Source: VGRW01 sp031396695 (GTDB taxonomy: Bacteria; Myxococcota_A; UBA9160; SZUA-336). From it: 32,744 nucleotides of DNA. A program made the translations under genes and the position numbers. Below, piece after piece: positions 1 to 9,054 of this stretch. The stretch lies in the NCBI GenBank assembly GCA_031396695.1, contig JANNLG010000074.1:1-32744 (forward strand), read 5' to 3'. The notes below the pieces were generated by a model. It was not told the origin of the DNA. It did no database searches and saw only the letters and a program-made list of their open reading frames with translations. Within the stretch, counting starts at the first letter, position 1, and each line of letters opens with the position of its first letter.

Positions 1-2
1 CA

Positions 3-1025
3 CACCAGGCCGCGTTCCGCGAGGGCCTCTTGCGCGGCGTGAACGAGTTCTCGGGCAAGGACTTCGCGGGCGAGGACGTGCGCGACGGCATCGTCGGCGC
101 GGTGGCGGTCAAGATCCAGGATCCCGTGTTCGAGAGTCAGACCAAGAACAAGCTCGGCTCCACCGACGTGAAGCCGTGGATCACCAAGGAAGTGAAGGAG
201 CAGGTGATCCTGTGGCTGCACCGCAACGCGGAAGCCGCCGAAGCACTGCTCGAGAAAGTCCGCACGAACGAGCGCATCCGCAAGGAGCTCGCGTCGATCA
301 AGAAGCAGGCGCGCGAGCGCGCGAAGACGGTCGCGATCCGGATTCCCAAGCTGATCGACTGCAAGGTGCACTACGACGAGGTCGCGGACTTGCGCCACGA
401 CGACACCACGATCTTTCTCACCGAGGGCAACTCGGCCGGCGGCGCGATGATCAAGTCGCGCGACGTGTTCACGCAGGCGATCTTCACGCTGAAAGGCAAG
501 CCGCTGAACTGCTACGGCCTGCAGCGCGACGCCGTATACAAGAACGAAGAGCTCTACAACATCATGCGGGCGCTCGGCATCGAGGACGGACTCGAGGGCC
601 TGCGCTACGGCCGCGTGGTGATCGCCACCGACGCCGACGTCGACGGCATGCACATCCGCAATCTCTTGCTCACGTACTTCCTGCGCTACTTCGAGGAGCT
701 GGTGCTGAAGGGGCACCTCTACATCCTCGAGACGCCGCTCTTTCGGGTGCGCAACCGCAAGGAGACGCGCTACTGCTACAGCGAGAAGGAGCGCGACCAA
801 GCCATCGAGTCGCTCACCGGCAAGCCCGAGATCACGCGCTTCAAGGGGCTCGGCGAGATCAGCCCCGACGAGTTCGGGCAGTTCATCGGCGCCGACATCC
901 GGCTGGTGCCGGTTTCGCTCTCGACGCTCGGTGAAGCGTCCGCGAGCCTCGAGTTCTGCATGGGCAAGAACACGCCCGCGCGGCGCGATTTCATCATCGA
1001 CAACCTGATCTACGACGTGACCTAG
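3..1025 (+). CDS. parE: DNA topoisomerase IV subunit B, C-terminal part (5' end outside window)
   Basis: ATPase/TOPRIM subunit of a type IIA topoisomerase, which decatenates or relaxes DNA together with the next gene's product. The open frame enters from the window edge, so no start codon is visible; the first residues (HQAAFREGL) match the end of the GHKL/transducer region. The TOPRIM motifs follow: TEGNSAGG (codons about 420-443) and ATDADVDGMHI (about 627-660), which supply the metal-binding acidic residues, then the conserved RFKGLGEISPDEF. The block LNCYGLQRDAVYKNEE and the ending resemble ParE of Bacteroidota rather than proteobacterial GyrB or ParE. The Asp usual in EGDSAGG is Asn here (codon 429-431). 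The stop codon lies one base before the parC start, so the two genes are co-translated. Family assignment is near certain; topoisomerase IV rather than gyrase rests on the parC partner. Confidence 0.93.
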   Translation, partial: HQAAFREGLLRGVNEFSGKDFAGEDVRDGIVGAVAVKIQDPVFESQTKNKLGSTDVKPWITKEVKEQVILWLHRNAEAAEALLEKVRTNERIRKELASIKKQARERAKTVAIRIPKLIDCKVHYDEVADLRHDDTTIFLTEGNSAGGAMIKSRDVFTQAIFTLKGKPLNCYGLQRDAVYKNEELYNIMRALGIEDGLEGLRYGRVVIATDADVDGMHIRNLLLTYFLRYFEELVLKGHLYILETPLFRVRNRKETRYCYSEKERDQAIESLTGKPEITRFKGLGEISPDEFGQFIGADIRLVPVSLSTLGEASASLEFCMGKNTPARRDFIIDNLIYDVT

Positions 1026-1026
1026 G

Positions 1027-2940
1027 ATGGCGAATCTCGAGCCGCTGATGCGGCGCAACTTCCTGGAGTACGCGAGCTACACCATTTTGGATCGCGCGCT
1101 GCCCGACCTGCGTGACGGCTGCAAGCCGGTGCAGCGGCGGCTCTTGCACACGCTGTTCACGATGGATGACGGCCTGTTCCACAAGGTCGCCAACGTGATC
1201 GGCGAGACCATGAAGCTGCACCCTCATGGCGACGTGTCGATCGGCGACGCGCTCGTCGTGCTCGCGAACAAGGACTACTTCGTCGAGCGCCAGGGCAACT
1301 TCGGCAACCCGATCACCGGCCACCCGGCGGCGGCGTCGCGCTACATCGAGTGCCGGCTCACGCCGCTCGCGCGCGACACGCTCTTCAATCCGAACCTGAC
1401 CGAGTTCACGCCGAGCTACGACGGCCGCCGCGACGAGCCCGTGTTCCTGCCCGCTAAGCTGCCGGTGACGCTGTTGCTCGGCATCGAGGGCATCGCGGTC
1501 GGCATGGCCACGCGCATCCTGCCGCACAACTTCGTCGAGCTCTTGAAGGCGCAGATCGCGATCCTGTCGGGCGAGAAGTACAAGGTCGTGCCCGACTTCC
1601 CGACCGGCGGGCTGATGGACGTGTCGGAGTACGACAAGGGCCGCGGCAAGGTGAAGGTGCGCGCGCGCATCGAGGCGCGCGGCGAAAAGACGGTCGTGAT
1701 CCGCGAGATCCCCTTCGGCACCACCACCGAGTCGCTGATCGCATCGATCGAGGACGCGTCGCAGAAGGGCCGCGTCAAGATCACCGGCATCGACGACTTC
1801 ACCACCGACAAGGTCGAGATCGAGCTCTCGCTCGCGCGCGGCGTCTACGTCGACGAGGTGATCCCGCAGCTCTACGCCTACACCGAGTGCGAGGTCTCGC
1901 TCTCGTCGTCGGTGCTCGCGATCCGCGACCAGAAGCCCGTCGAGTTCACCGTGAACGAGGTGCTCGAAGACGCGACCGCGCGGCTGCGCGAGCAGATCAA
2001 GGCCGAGCTCGAGTGGGACGAGCTCCGGCTCGTCGACCGCCAGCACTGGATGACGCTCGAGCGCGTGTTCATCGAGAACCGTGTCTACAAGAAGATCGAG
2101 ACCGCGCGCACGGAAGAGAAGGTCTTCGAAGCCGTGCACAAGGGCATGGCCGAGTTCCGCCGCGAGTTCGTGCGCGACATGCACGACGACGACGTGAAGC
2201 GGCTGCTCGAGATCCGCATCCGGCGCATCTCCGCCTACGACATCGAGAAGCACCGCAGCGAGCTCGAGGAAGTGCTCGGCGAGCTCGCGGGCGTGCGCAA
2301 GAAGCTGAAGGCGCTCACCAAGACGGTGATCGCCTGGCTCGAGAGCTTGATCGAGAAGTACGGCGAGAAGTACAAGCGCCGCACCAAGGTCACGTCGATC
2401 GACGAGATCGACAAGAAAGCGGTCGCGAGCGCGAACATCCGCGTCTCCTACGACGAAGAGACGGGCTTCTTCGGCACCGACGTGCGCGGCTCCGAGTTCG
2501 GCCTGAACGTCTCGGAGTACGACCGCATCCTGGCGGTCTCGAGCGACGGCACCTATCGCATCATGTACCCGCCCAAGAAGGTGCTGCTGCCGCGCAAGGT
2601 GCTGTACGTCGCGGTCTTCGATCCCGAGAAGGGAAAGGACTTCACGATCGTGTGGCGCGACGCCGACCGCACGGCGTTCGGCAAGCGCGTGCACATCGAG
2701 AGCTTCATTCACGACAAGGAATACCGCTTCTTCAAGGACGAGAAGGGCAAGCTCGACCTCTTGCTCGAGGGCGACACGCCGCCCGGCAGCGTGCACCTGC
2801 AGTTCGTCGCCGCGAAGCGCCAGCGTCAGAAGGAATGCGACTTCGACTTGGGCACGCTCGAGTTCGCCGGTCTCACCACGCGCGGCCAGCGACTCGCCCC
2901 GAAGCCGATCGCGCGCGTGAAGCACCTTCCGCCCCGCTAG
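1027..2940 (+). CDS. parC: DNA topoisomerase IV subunit A
   Basis: 637-residue cleavage-rejoining subunit of topoisomerase IV, partner of the upstream ParE. The N-terminal winged-helix/tower domain begins at residue 1; KLHPHGD is at 63-69 and the catalytic tyrosine is Tyr106 in AAASRYIE. A coiled-coil segment lies at about 380-440. The C-terminal part (TDVRGSEFGLN, KVLYVAVFDPEKGKD, HDKEYRFF) resembles the Bacteroidota ParC C-terminal region and has no GyrA-box, which argues against gyrase. The position equivalent to E. coli GyrA Ser83 is Val70, while the acidic anchor equivalent to Asp87 is kept (Asp74). The ATG sits one base after the parE stop, with only a weak AGG before it, so translational coupling is likely. 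The 183 bases that follow carry no obvious terminator. Confidence 0.93.
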   Translation: MANLEPLMRRNFLEYASYTILDRALPDLRDGCKPVQRRLLHTLFTMDDGLFHKVANVIGETMKLHPHGDVSIGDALVVLANKDYFVERQGNFGNPITGHPAAASRYIECRLTPLARDTLFNPNLTEFTPSYDGRRDEPVFLPAKLPVTLLLGIEGIAVGMATRILPHNFVELLKAQIAILSGEKYKVVPDFPTGGLMDVSEYDKGRGKVKVRARIEARGEKTVVIREIPFGTTTESLIASIEDASQKGRVKITGIDDFTTDKVEIELSLARGVYVDEVIPQLYAYTECEVSLSSSVLAIRDQKPVEFTVNEVLEDATARLREQIKAELEWDELRLVDRQHWMTLERVFIENRVYKKIETARTEEKVFEAVHKGMAEFRREFVRDMHDDDVKRLLEIRIRRISAYDIEKHRSELEEVLGELAGVRKKLKALTKTVIAWLESLIEKYGEKYKRRTKVTSIDEIDKKAVASANIRVSYDEETGFFGTDVRGSEFGLNVSEYDRILAVSSDGTYRIMYPPKKVLLPRKVLYVAVFDPEKGKDFTIVWRDADRTAFGKRVHIESFIHDKEYRFFKDEKGKLDLLLEGDTPPGSVHLQFVAAKRQRQKECDFDLGTLEFAGLTTRGQRLAPKPIARVKHLPPR

Positions 2941-3109
2941 CGCGAGTGCGGCCTCGACGCCGCGTTCAATCGCTCGCGTGCTTCTCGTGCCAGTGGGTCC
3001 GAAGCGCGTCGTGCCGGTAGATCTGGGTCAGTCCGGCCAAGCCTCTGCGTCCTCCGTGGCTCACTCCGCCCAGCGCGTATTTCGCGCATCCGTCGCGCGC
3101 GTTTGTGGC
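2941..3109. other. Intergenic region after parC; nothing recognised
   Basis: Non-coding stretch between parC and the MBL hydrolase. I see no strong hairpin followed by a T run, no tRNA and no convincing small ORF. Its last bases lead into the -10 box of the next gene. Confidence 0.5.
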
Positions 3110-3126
3110 TACACTGCGATGCAATG
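3110..3126 (+). promoter_or_regulatory. -10 box TACACT, 8 bases before an ATG (leaderless layout)
   Basis: TACACT at 3110-3115 is followed by 8 bases and then ATG at 3124. There is no Shine-Dalgarno sequence. An overlapping ATG at 3119 is in another frame and closes after a few codons. A -35 element is not clear. Confidence 0.55.
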
Positions 3127-4083
3127 CTGCGAAGAGTCCTGATCGCGCTCGGCGCGCTCGTCGGTCTGGCGCTGATTTTCGTCGCCGGCGGCCTGTTCCT
3201 CGCCGGGCGGGCGATCCGCGCGCTCAATCCCGAGCTGCCGGCCCTGGACGACATCCTCGCGTACGACCCGGCGGCGGATCTGCCCGTGCGGATCTCGTGG
3301 CTGAACACCGCGAGTCAGACGATGTCACGCTCGGCGGTGCTCGACCCGAGCGAGGACCCGACCCCGGATGCGCCCTACGCCATGGGGCACACGGTCTTCG
3401 CGCTCGAGTGGTCGGACGGGCGGATTTTCCTGGTCGACGCGGGCATGGACGCGGAAGCGGCGATCGCGTTCGGCAAACCGCTCGAGTCCTTCTCGGGCGC
3501 CGATCCGATCGTGCCGCTCGGCTCGATGGCCGAGAAGCTCAAGCTCTCGGTCCGGCGCGTCGCCGGAATCGCCTTCACCCACGAGCACACCGACCACACC
3601 AGCGGCGTCGCCGCGCTGTGTCGCATGCACGAGCAGCCGATCCCGCTGTTCCAGAACCGCCTGCAGGTCGAGGAGTCGAACTACACCACGCGGCCCGGGC
3701 TCGCACAGCTCGCGGAGGCGAAGTGTCTCGCGCCCGAGATCGTCGAAGGCGACCCGCTGCTGCGCGTGCGCGGATTTCCCGGGCTCTCGTTCTTCGCCGC
3801 CGCCGGCCACACGCCCGGCTCGCAGGTGTTCGTCGCGCACGTGCGCGGCAGCGACGGCGTGCGCACGTACGTGCTCACGGGCGACGTCGTGAATCAGATC
3901 GACGGAGTGCGCCGCAACATTTCCAAGCCGCCGCTGTACAGCTTGCTGCTCGTGCCCGAATCGCCCGCGCGCCTCGACGCGGTGCGCCGCCTGCTCGCCG
4001 AGCTCGAACGCGACCACGGCGTGACGGTGCTCGTCTCGCACGATCTTCTCTCGCTCGAAGCGAGCGGCGTCCGCGGCGAATAG
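3124..4083 (+). CDS. Membrane-anchored metallo-beta-lactamase-fold hydrolase
   Basis: 319-residue MBL-fold hydrolase. An N-terminal hydrophobic segment (residues 5-27) acts as a signal anchor, so the catalytic domain is predicted to be outside the inner membrane. The metal-binding motif HEHTDH is at 153-158, with later ligands in AAAGHTPGS and LTGDVVNQ, as expected for a dinuclear zinc site. The DGRIFLVDAGM segment before the motif is the usual core strand. Substrate cannot be read from the sequence; lactonase-like, glyoxalase-like and phosphodiesterase activities are all compatible. The start at ATG 3124 is chosen because it lies 8 bases after a -10-like TACACT and directly precedes the basic LRR and hydrophobic segment; a TTG 21 bases upstream would overlap the -10 box. 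Confidence 0.8.
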   Translation: MLRRVLIALGALVGLALIFVAGGLFLAGRAIRALNPELPALDDILAYDPAADLPVRISWLNTASQTMSRSAVLDPSEDPTPDAPYAMGHTVFALEWSDGRIFLVDAGMDAEAAIAFGKPLESFSGADPIVPLGSMAEKLKLSVRRVAGIAFTHEHTDHTSGVAALCRMHEQPIPLFQNRLQVEESNYTTRPGLAQLAEAKCLAPEIVEGDPLLRVRGFPGLSFFAAAGHTPGSQVFVAHVRGSDGVRTYVLTGDVVNQIDGVRRNISKPPLYSLLLVPESPARLDAVRRLLAELERDHGVTVLVSHDLLSLEASGVRGE

Positions 4084-4092
4084 CGCGCCCTG

Positions 4093-4111
4093 TAGTCTGC
4101 GCGCAGATATG
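4093..4111 (+). promoter_or_regulatory. -10-like TAGTCT, 10 bases before ATG
   Basis: TAGTCT at 4093-4098 precedes the ATG at 4109 by 10 bases, and no Shine-Dalgarno is present. This suggests a leaderless or very short-leader mRNA, although read-through from the hydrolase 25 bases upstream is also possible. Confidence 0.35.
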
Positions 4112-4987
4112 ACGACCCAGGTTCTGCTCGTTGCGCTGCTGGCCCAGACCTGCGGCGGACTCGCACCGATCCTGACCAAGCTCGCGCTCAGCGGTCTCGG
4201 ACCTTGGACGATGGTCGCTTCGCGCCAGGCGTTCGGGGTGCTCGCGCTGCTCGCGATCGATCGCCTGACGCACACGGAGTCGCGCGTGCGCCAGCCGTTC
4301 TCGCGAGACGACTGGAAGCTCTTGATCCTGCTCTCGTGGGCCGGCTTCGCGCTGCCGCAGGTGCTGCTCGCGAGCGGCATCGAGCTCTCCACCGGCACCA
4401 GCGGCGCGCTGCTCTCGCCGCTCGAGCCGATCGGCATCTTGGCGGGCGGCTGGCTGTTCCTGCGCGAACGCCTGACACCGCTGCGGATCGCGTCGGTCGC
4501 GATCGGCTGCTTCGGCGCGCTCTTGATCGTGATGCAGGGCGCCGTGCGGCCCGAGCTCGGCAGTCCTCTCGGCGACGGGCTGATCGTGCTCGGCCATCTC
4601 TCCTGGGCGATCTACACGCTCGCCGCGAAGCCCCTGCTCGAGCGCCACGACGCGATGCGCGTCTCGCTCGCGGCCGTGCTGCTCTCGATTCCACCGTTGT
4701 TCCTGCTCTCGCTCGGCGAGGACTTCTCGCTCGAGCGCGCGCTGCCGGCGCTCGGCTGGGTGATCGCACTCGCATTCCTGGCCACTGCGCTGGGCTCGTG
4801 GTCGTGGAACTGGGCGCTCGGGCGCATGAGCGCGGGAACCATGGCGGCGTTCATCTTCGTGCAGCCGGTGGTCGGCCTCGCGGCCGGACACTTCGCGCTC
4901 GGCGAGCCGGTCGGCGCGCTCGCGCTGGTCGGCGCCGCGGTGATCCTGATCGGTGTCACGCTGGAGGCTGTACGCGGGGGCGCTTGA
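4109..4987 (+). CDS. EamA/DMT-superfamily permease
   Basis: 292-residue integral membrane protein of the drug/metabolite transporter superfamily. About ten hydrophobic helices are arranged as two EamA repeats of five, with the repeat boundary near residue 145. LSPLEPIGILAGGWLFLRE and the later FVQPVVGLAAGHFALGEP are the paired ends of the repeats, each with the typical acidic residue before or after a proline. Known relatives export amino acids, nucleosides or small metabolites; the substrate here cannot be predicted. Its 3' end overlaps the convergent large membrane-protein gene by 32 bases (4956-4987). It may be co-transcribed with the MBL hydrolase, 25 bases upstream. Confidence 0.85.
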   Translation: MTTQVLLVALLAQTCGGLAPILTKLALSGLGPWTMVASRQAFGVLALLAIDRLTHTESRVRQPFSRDDWKLLILLSWAGFALPQVLLASGIELSTGTSGALLSPLEPIGILAGGWLFLRERLTPLRIASVAIGCFGALLIVMQGAVRPELGSPLGDGLIVLGHLSWAIYTLAAKPLLERHDAMRVSLAAVLLSIPPLFLLSLGEDFSLERALPALGWVIALAFLATALGSWSWNWALGRMSAGTMAAFIFVQPVVGLAAGHFALGEPVGALALVGAAVILIGVTLEAVRGGA

Positions 4988-7900
4988 GCGCGCCGCTCCG
5001 CCATAGCCCGCCGGTTCCGAACGACTCCCAAGCGAAGCGCAGCCAACCGAGCAGCGCGTGCGCCAGCCAGAGCGCCCAGGCCAGCATCGCCAGTCGGTAC
5101 ACGAGCATCGGCACCGAGAGCGCGAACGCACTCGGCAGCTCCGCGGGCGAGCGATCCTGGTACCAGCGCAGCAGCTCGCGCGTCGAGCCGTTGCCCCGGA
5201 TCTGCATGTCGGGCTCGCCGAGCAGGCCCTGATGGATCGCGACCACCAGGCCGGCCAGCGCGAAGAACGTCCAGCCGACCAGCAGCACCTGCAGCGTGAC
5301 GAACGCGACGTCGCCGTGAGGCGGGTGCGCGCGCCGCCAGCCGAGCGCGAGCAGCCAGCCGACGATCGTAAGCCCGAGCCAGATCGGCACCTGCGTGAGC
5401 CCGACCAGCAAGAGGATCCAGCTCGTCACGCCAAGCGGCGTGAGCCGGACACGAGAGAGCGCGACCGCGAGCAGGAGCGCAACCGCGAGCAGACTCCAGA
5501 ACAGCACCGCCGGTCCGAGCCGCGGGCCGTGGAGCGCGAGCACCCAGCGCTCGAGCGGGAGCGCCAGCTCGAGCTCGATGTTCACCGCCGGCGCGCCGAC
5601 ACCGATCTGTGGCAGGTGGTAGAAGGCGGACACCCCCGCCTGCGTGCGCCACGCGAGCGCCGCGGTGTGCGCGCCCGGGCGGATCGGCAGCACGACCTTC
5701 CGTTCGACCTGCCGGATCGGCTGCAACTCGCCGTCGATCTCGACGCTCTGCAGCTCGGCGCCCTCCGGCAGCGTCAGCTCGTGCTGCGAACCGCGGCTCG
5801 CGCGAAGTCGCAACTCGAGCCGTGCGTCCGTGGCCCGCAGTCCGGGCGCGAGGTGAAGCGCCGCGCGGTCGAGCGTGAGCGTCGGACCCGGCACCGCCTC
5901 GGGGCGCGACACCGCGATCTCGACCACTTCTCCGGGCCACGGCCGCCACACGCGTTCGCGCGGCGGGCCCGAGTCGGGCGACTGGATCGGGGACGTTCCG
6001 GACGCGTCGATGTGCCAGACGGGCGAGGCGTCGAGGCGCCAGACCTCGACCCACAGATTGTTCTTGGGTGCGACCAGCGGGAGCACAGACGTCTGCAAGA
6101 GCGACGAGCTCCAGCTGATCGCGGTCGCATCGGGCGCGAAGCTCACCTGCGCACGCCCGTCCGCCACGCGCACCGCGGCGCTGGTCACCGATTCCCCGGC
6201 CAGGAGCGGCACCTCGAGAAAGAGCGCCTTGCCGGAGGGACTCACGCGCACGACGCGCGTCTCGACCTCCCACAGGATGCCGAGCGAGAGCGTTCGCTCC
6301 ACGCGCACGAACGCAGGCAGCTCGCCGGGCTCGAGCGCCTGGCTGGCCGCGTCGTTCGTGCGCGCGAGCCGCGCGAGCTGCAGGCTCGCGTCCACGCGCC
6401 CGTCGTCGTGCACGCCGTGCAGCGCCCAGCCCGAGACGAGCGCCTCGACGCGGTGCGGCCGAAGCGGCAGCGGCAGCTCGACCGTGTCGCGCTCGGGCAG
6501 CGGGCCCTCCAACACCACCTGGTGAAGCCCGGGTTCGAGCTCGACCCAGAGCACGCCGTCCGAGTCGCGTGCGAGCGCAGTCGCGGCCGCGCCGTCGACG
6601 CTCACGAGCTCGGGGCTCCAGTCCGACGCACCGCCGGGCAGCGGCACGGCGCTGCGCGCGGCGACCGCGATCTCGATCCGCGCGCGCAGACGCAGCGCGT
6701 CGATCTCGAGCCGCATGCGCGGGCTCTCGGCGCAGTCCGGCGCACACGAGGGCAGCTCGAGCATGCGCGCGCGAAGCTGCTCGAGTAGATCGGCCGGCGG
6801 GAAGTCGTCCGCGCGCGCGCTTCCCGCGGGCGCGCACAGAAACGCGAGCAGCGCGAGCGTGGCCGCGCTGGAGCGCCGCCCACGCAACCAGCCGCCGAGC
6901 CGGTCGTCGAAGTCCGCGGCCGCGAGCAGCAGAGCGAACAGCAGCGCGACGCGCAGCCAACCGAGCGCGAAATTCACGGCCGGCGACACCAACCAGAGTC
7001 GGATCTCCTGCGAACGCTCGACCGGCCCGTTCCAGGACAGGCGGACGCTGCGCCAGGTCCACGACGGCAGTCCCGGCCCGGTCGAGACGAGCGCGCCGGG
7101 CTCTGGCGCGTAGTAGCTCGCGGGTGCGCGCTTGCGCGCGGGCACGCTCGACTCGAGCGAGCCGCGGAGTTCGGCCGAGCGCTTCTCGAGGGACCGGCCC
7201 TCACTCGGTGCCGCGTACTCCAGCTCCGCGGTCGCGAGGTCCTGCGCGGGCGCAGACGCGGGAGCGAATGCCTCCGGGTACGAGAACTCTTCGTGCTGCT
7301 CGAGCGCGGGATACACCGCCGTGCGTACCTGCGTGATCGCGAACGGCACTGCGATCGCGACCACCCCGACGAGCGCAGCGAGCCGCACGAAGCCGAGCAA
7401 CGCGCGCAGCCGGCCCTCGGGAAGCACGCGCACCAGCGCGTGCGCGCCGAGCAGCGCGAGCCACGCGTAGCGCGGCGCGCCCGGCTCCGGCCACAGCAGC
7501 GCTAGCGAAACCAGCGCGATCCAGCCCCACAGCCGCGAGCGCAGGCGCCCGATCGCGAGCGCGATCACCAGCACCAGGAACAGATCGAGCAATGACCAGG
7601 AGCGGATCCAGGTCTCCGAAACGGTGTCCGCACCGCCGACGTGGAAAAGCCGCCAGCCCGGCGGAATCTGAAGCGTCGCCGAAACGCTGGCGAAGTCGTG
7701 ATCCCAACCCACCGCGGGCAACGCGCGCAGCAGGCCGTCGATACGGCCGTCGGCTTCGATCGACGCCTGGCTCTGGCGCAGCTCGACGCCCGGAGCCGCC
7801 TCGACCGAGCCGCGTCCGATCAGCTGGTCGACGCCGTCGACCGACACGCGCCCGAGGGCGCTCGGCAACGGCATGTCGAGCCGCCAGCTGCGCGAGAGTC

Positions 7901-9032
7901 GCCCGGAGATGCGGTCGTGGAACGTGTAGCCGGTGCCGGCGAAGTCGAGCCAGAGCGTGCGGTCGAGCGAGAGCTCGTCGGGTGCGGGATCGGCATCGCC
8001 GCGGCGCTTCTCGACCAGCGCCATCGCGCTCTCCTGCACGACCGCGTACGCCGGAAAGTGTCGCCACGCATCGGGCAGCGTGGTCTGCTGCGGGTCCACC
8101 GCGGGCACGCCCTCGACCTCGACCACGCGCAGACCGGGCTCGGCGGCGAACACCCAGATCTCCGTCTCGGGCCAGGGCGGCGCGGCGGCCGGCGGCCCGA
8201 GCGACTCGACCGGCGCCTGACTGCGCGCGCGCACGGTCACGAGCCAATCGCCCGGGCTCACCTGCACGCGCAGGCGGCCGTCGTGCTCCAGCCGCGCCGG
8301 CAAGGCGCTCGAGATCGAGATCGGCACGAGGCCGGCGGGTAGAACCGGCCCGAGCGCGATCTCGCGCGCGGTTCCCGAAACCCGCAGCTCGATGCGTGTC
8401 TCGAGCTCGAGCGGGATCGAATCCGAGACGAGCCGGTTCACCGCCACGTCGAGCCGACTCTCGACGGTGTCGACGTCGGACCGCGTGCGCAGCCAGACCC
8501 GCCCGTCGGGATCGCGCCGGGGGCGAGTGAGCGCCTCGCCGTTCACGCGCACCGAGAGCAGCGCCGTCTCGGACGGCACGACGATCCCCTCGGGCAGCGA
8601 CGAGTAGCCGAAGCCGCCGGTCGCGACGTGACGTCCGGGCTCGAGCCAGACGGCGGGCGCGCCGTCGCGCGCGATCACGACCGCCGGCTTGCCGTCGACC
8701 TCCGCGTCCTGCGGCCAGAGCGTCGCGTCGCCGGGGAGTCGGACCCATGCCGCGCGCGCGAGCCGCAGCTCGGCACGGAAGCGGCCCGAATTCGTACCCA
8801 GATCGAGCTCGACGCGCGCCGGGAATGAACACATGCGCGTGTCGGGCTGACCGAGCACGAGCGCGCAAGCCGAGCCTTCGGCGCCACGCAGCACCCAGTC
8901 GACCCACGGCGCCAGCGGCTCGGGCACGTCCGCGCGCGCGAGCGGCTCGCCGAGCGTTCGCGCCGGAATCGAAACGAAAGCCAAGCCCACCGCGATCCAG
9001 AGCCCGAGGCTCCGGAGCATCACCCCTCGCAT
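4956..9032 (-). CDS. Very large two-part membrane protein, function unknown
   Basis: 1358 residues, not recognised as a characterised family. A signal-like hydrophobic segment (residues 6-25) is followed by a long beta-rich, presumably periplasmic region to about 475. Next come about four membrane helices (478-570), a Pro/Ala/Glu-rich linker (580-660) and another helix (690-707). Residues 719-741 then look like a second signal peptide (basic GRRSS, a hydrophobic run, then SARADD). After it a second beta-rich region begins that resembles the first: a Cys pair near the start, VDGKPAVVIARDG-like versus VDGAAATALARDSDG, and WLEPGRHV-like versus VELEPGLHQV. The protein ends with roughly five helices and a basic tail. 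This looks like an internal duplication or fusion. ATG 9032 lies 8 bases after TAGAGT; a second ATG at 9020 has a GAGGGG just before it. Confidence 0.8.
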   Translation of the reverse strand: MRGVMLRSLGLWIAVGLAFVSIPARTLGEPLARADVPEPLAPWVDWVLRGAEGSACALVLGQPDTRMCSFPARVELDLGTNSGRFRAELRLARAAWVRLPGDATLWPQDAEVDGKPAVVIARDGAPAVWLEPGRHVATGGFGYSSLPEGIVVPSETALLSVRVNGEALTRPRRDPDGRVWLRTRSDVDTVESRLDVAVNRLVSDSIPLELETRIELRVSGTAREIALGPVLPAGLVPISISSALPARLEHDGRLRVQVSPGDWLVTVRARSQAPVESLGPPAAAPPWPETEIWVFAAEPGLRVVEVEGVPAVDPQQTTLPDAWRHFPAYAVVQESAMALVEKRRGDADPAPDELSLDRTLWLDFAGTGYTFHDRISGRLSRSWRLDMPLPSALGRVSVDGVDQLIGRGSVEAAPGVELRQSQASIEADGRIDGLLRALPAVGWDHDFASVSATLQIPPGWRLFHVGGADTVSETWIRSWSLLDLFLVLVIALAIGRLRSRLWGWIALVSLALLWPEPGAPRYAWLALLGAHALVRVLPEGRLRALLGFVRLAALVGVVAIAVPFAITQVRTAVYPALEQHEEFSYPEAFAPASAPAQDLATAELEYAAPSEGRSLEKRSAELRGSLESSVPARKRAPASYYAPEPGALVSTGPGLPSWTWRSVRLSWNGPVERSQEIRLWLVSPAVNFALGWLRVALLFALLLAAADFDDRLGGWLRGRRSSAATLALLAFLCAPAGSARADDFPPADLLEQLRARMLELPSCAPDCAESPRMRLEIDALRLRARIEIAVAARSAVPLPGGASDWSPELVSVDGAAATALARDSDGVLWVELEPGLHQVVLEGPLPERDTVELPLPLRPHRVEALVSGWALHGVHDDGRVDASLQLARLARTNDAASQALEPGELPAFVRVERTLSLGILWEVETRVVRVSPSGKALFLEVPLLAGESVTSAAVRVADGRAQVSFAPDATAISWSSSLLQTSVLPLVAPKNNLWVEVWRLDASPVWHIDASGTSPIQSPDSGPPRERVWRPWPGEVVEIAVSRPEAVPGPTLTLDRAALHLAPGLRATDARLELRLRASRGSQHELTLPEGAELQSVEIDGELQPIRQVERKVVLPIRPGAHTAALAWRTQAGVSAFYHLPQIGVGAPAVNIELELALPLERWVLALHGPRLGPAVLFWSLLAVALLLAVALSRVRLTPLGVTSWILLLVGLTQVPIWLGLTIVGWLLALGWRRAHPPHGDVAFVTLQVLLVGWTFFALAGLVVAIHQGLLGEPDMQIRGNGSTRELLRWYQDRSPAELPSAFALSVPMLVYRLAMLAWALWLAHALLGWLRFAWESFGTGGLWRSGALKRPRVQPPA

Positions 9033-9046
9033 GGGGAGTGACTCTA
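9030..9046 (-). promoter_or_regulatory. -10-like TAGAGT, 8 bases before ATG (leaderless layout)
   Basis: Reading the minus strand, TAGAGT (9046-9041) is followed by 8 pyrimidine-rich bases and then ATG at 9032. No Shine-Dalgarno precedes this ATG. The box lies in the 22-base gap after the RarD-like gene, so the large protein may have its own start point or be read through from the amidase operon. Confidence 0.45.
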
Positions 9047-9054
9047 GCGGGCTT

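Noticed and set aside
994..2925. A 643-codon open frame antisense to parC
   Set aside because: It is the mirror of codon bias in a GC-rich gene. The translation is low-complexity (Leu, Asp, Val, Arg-rich) without recognisable domains, and parC on the other strand is certain.
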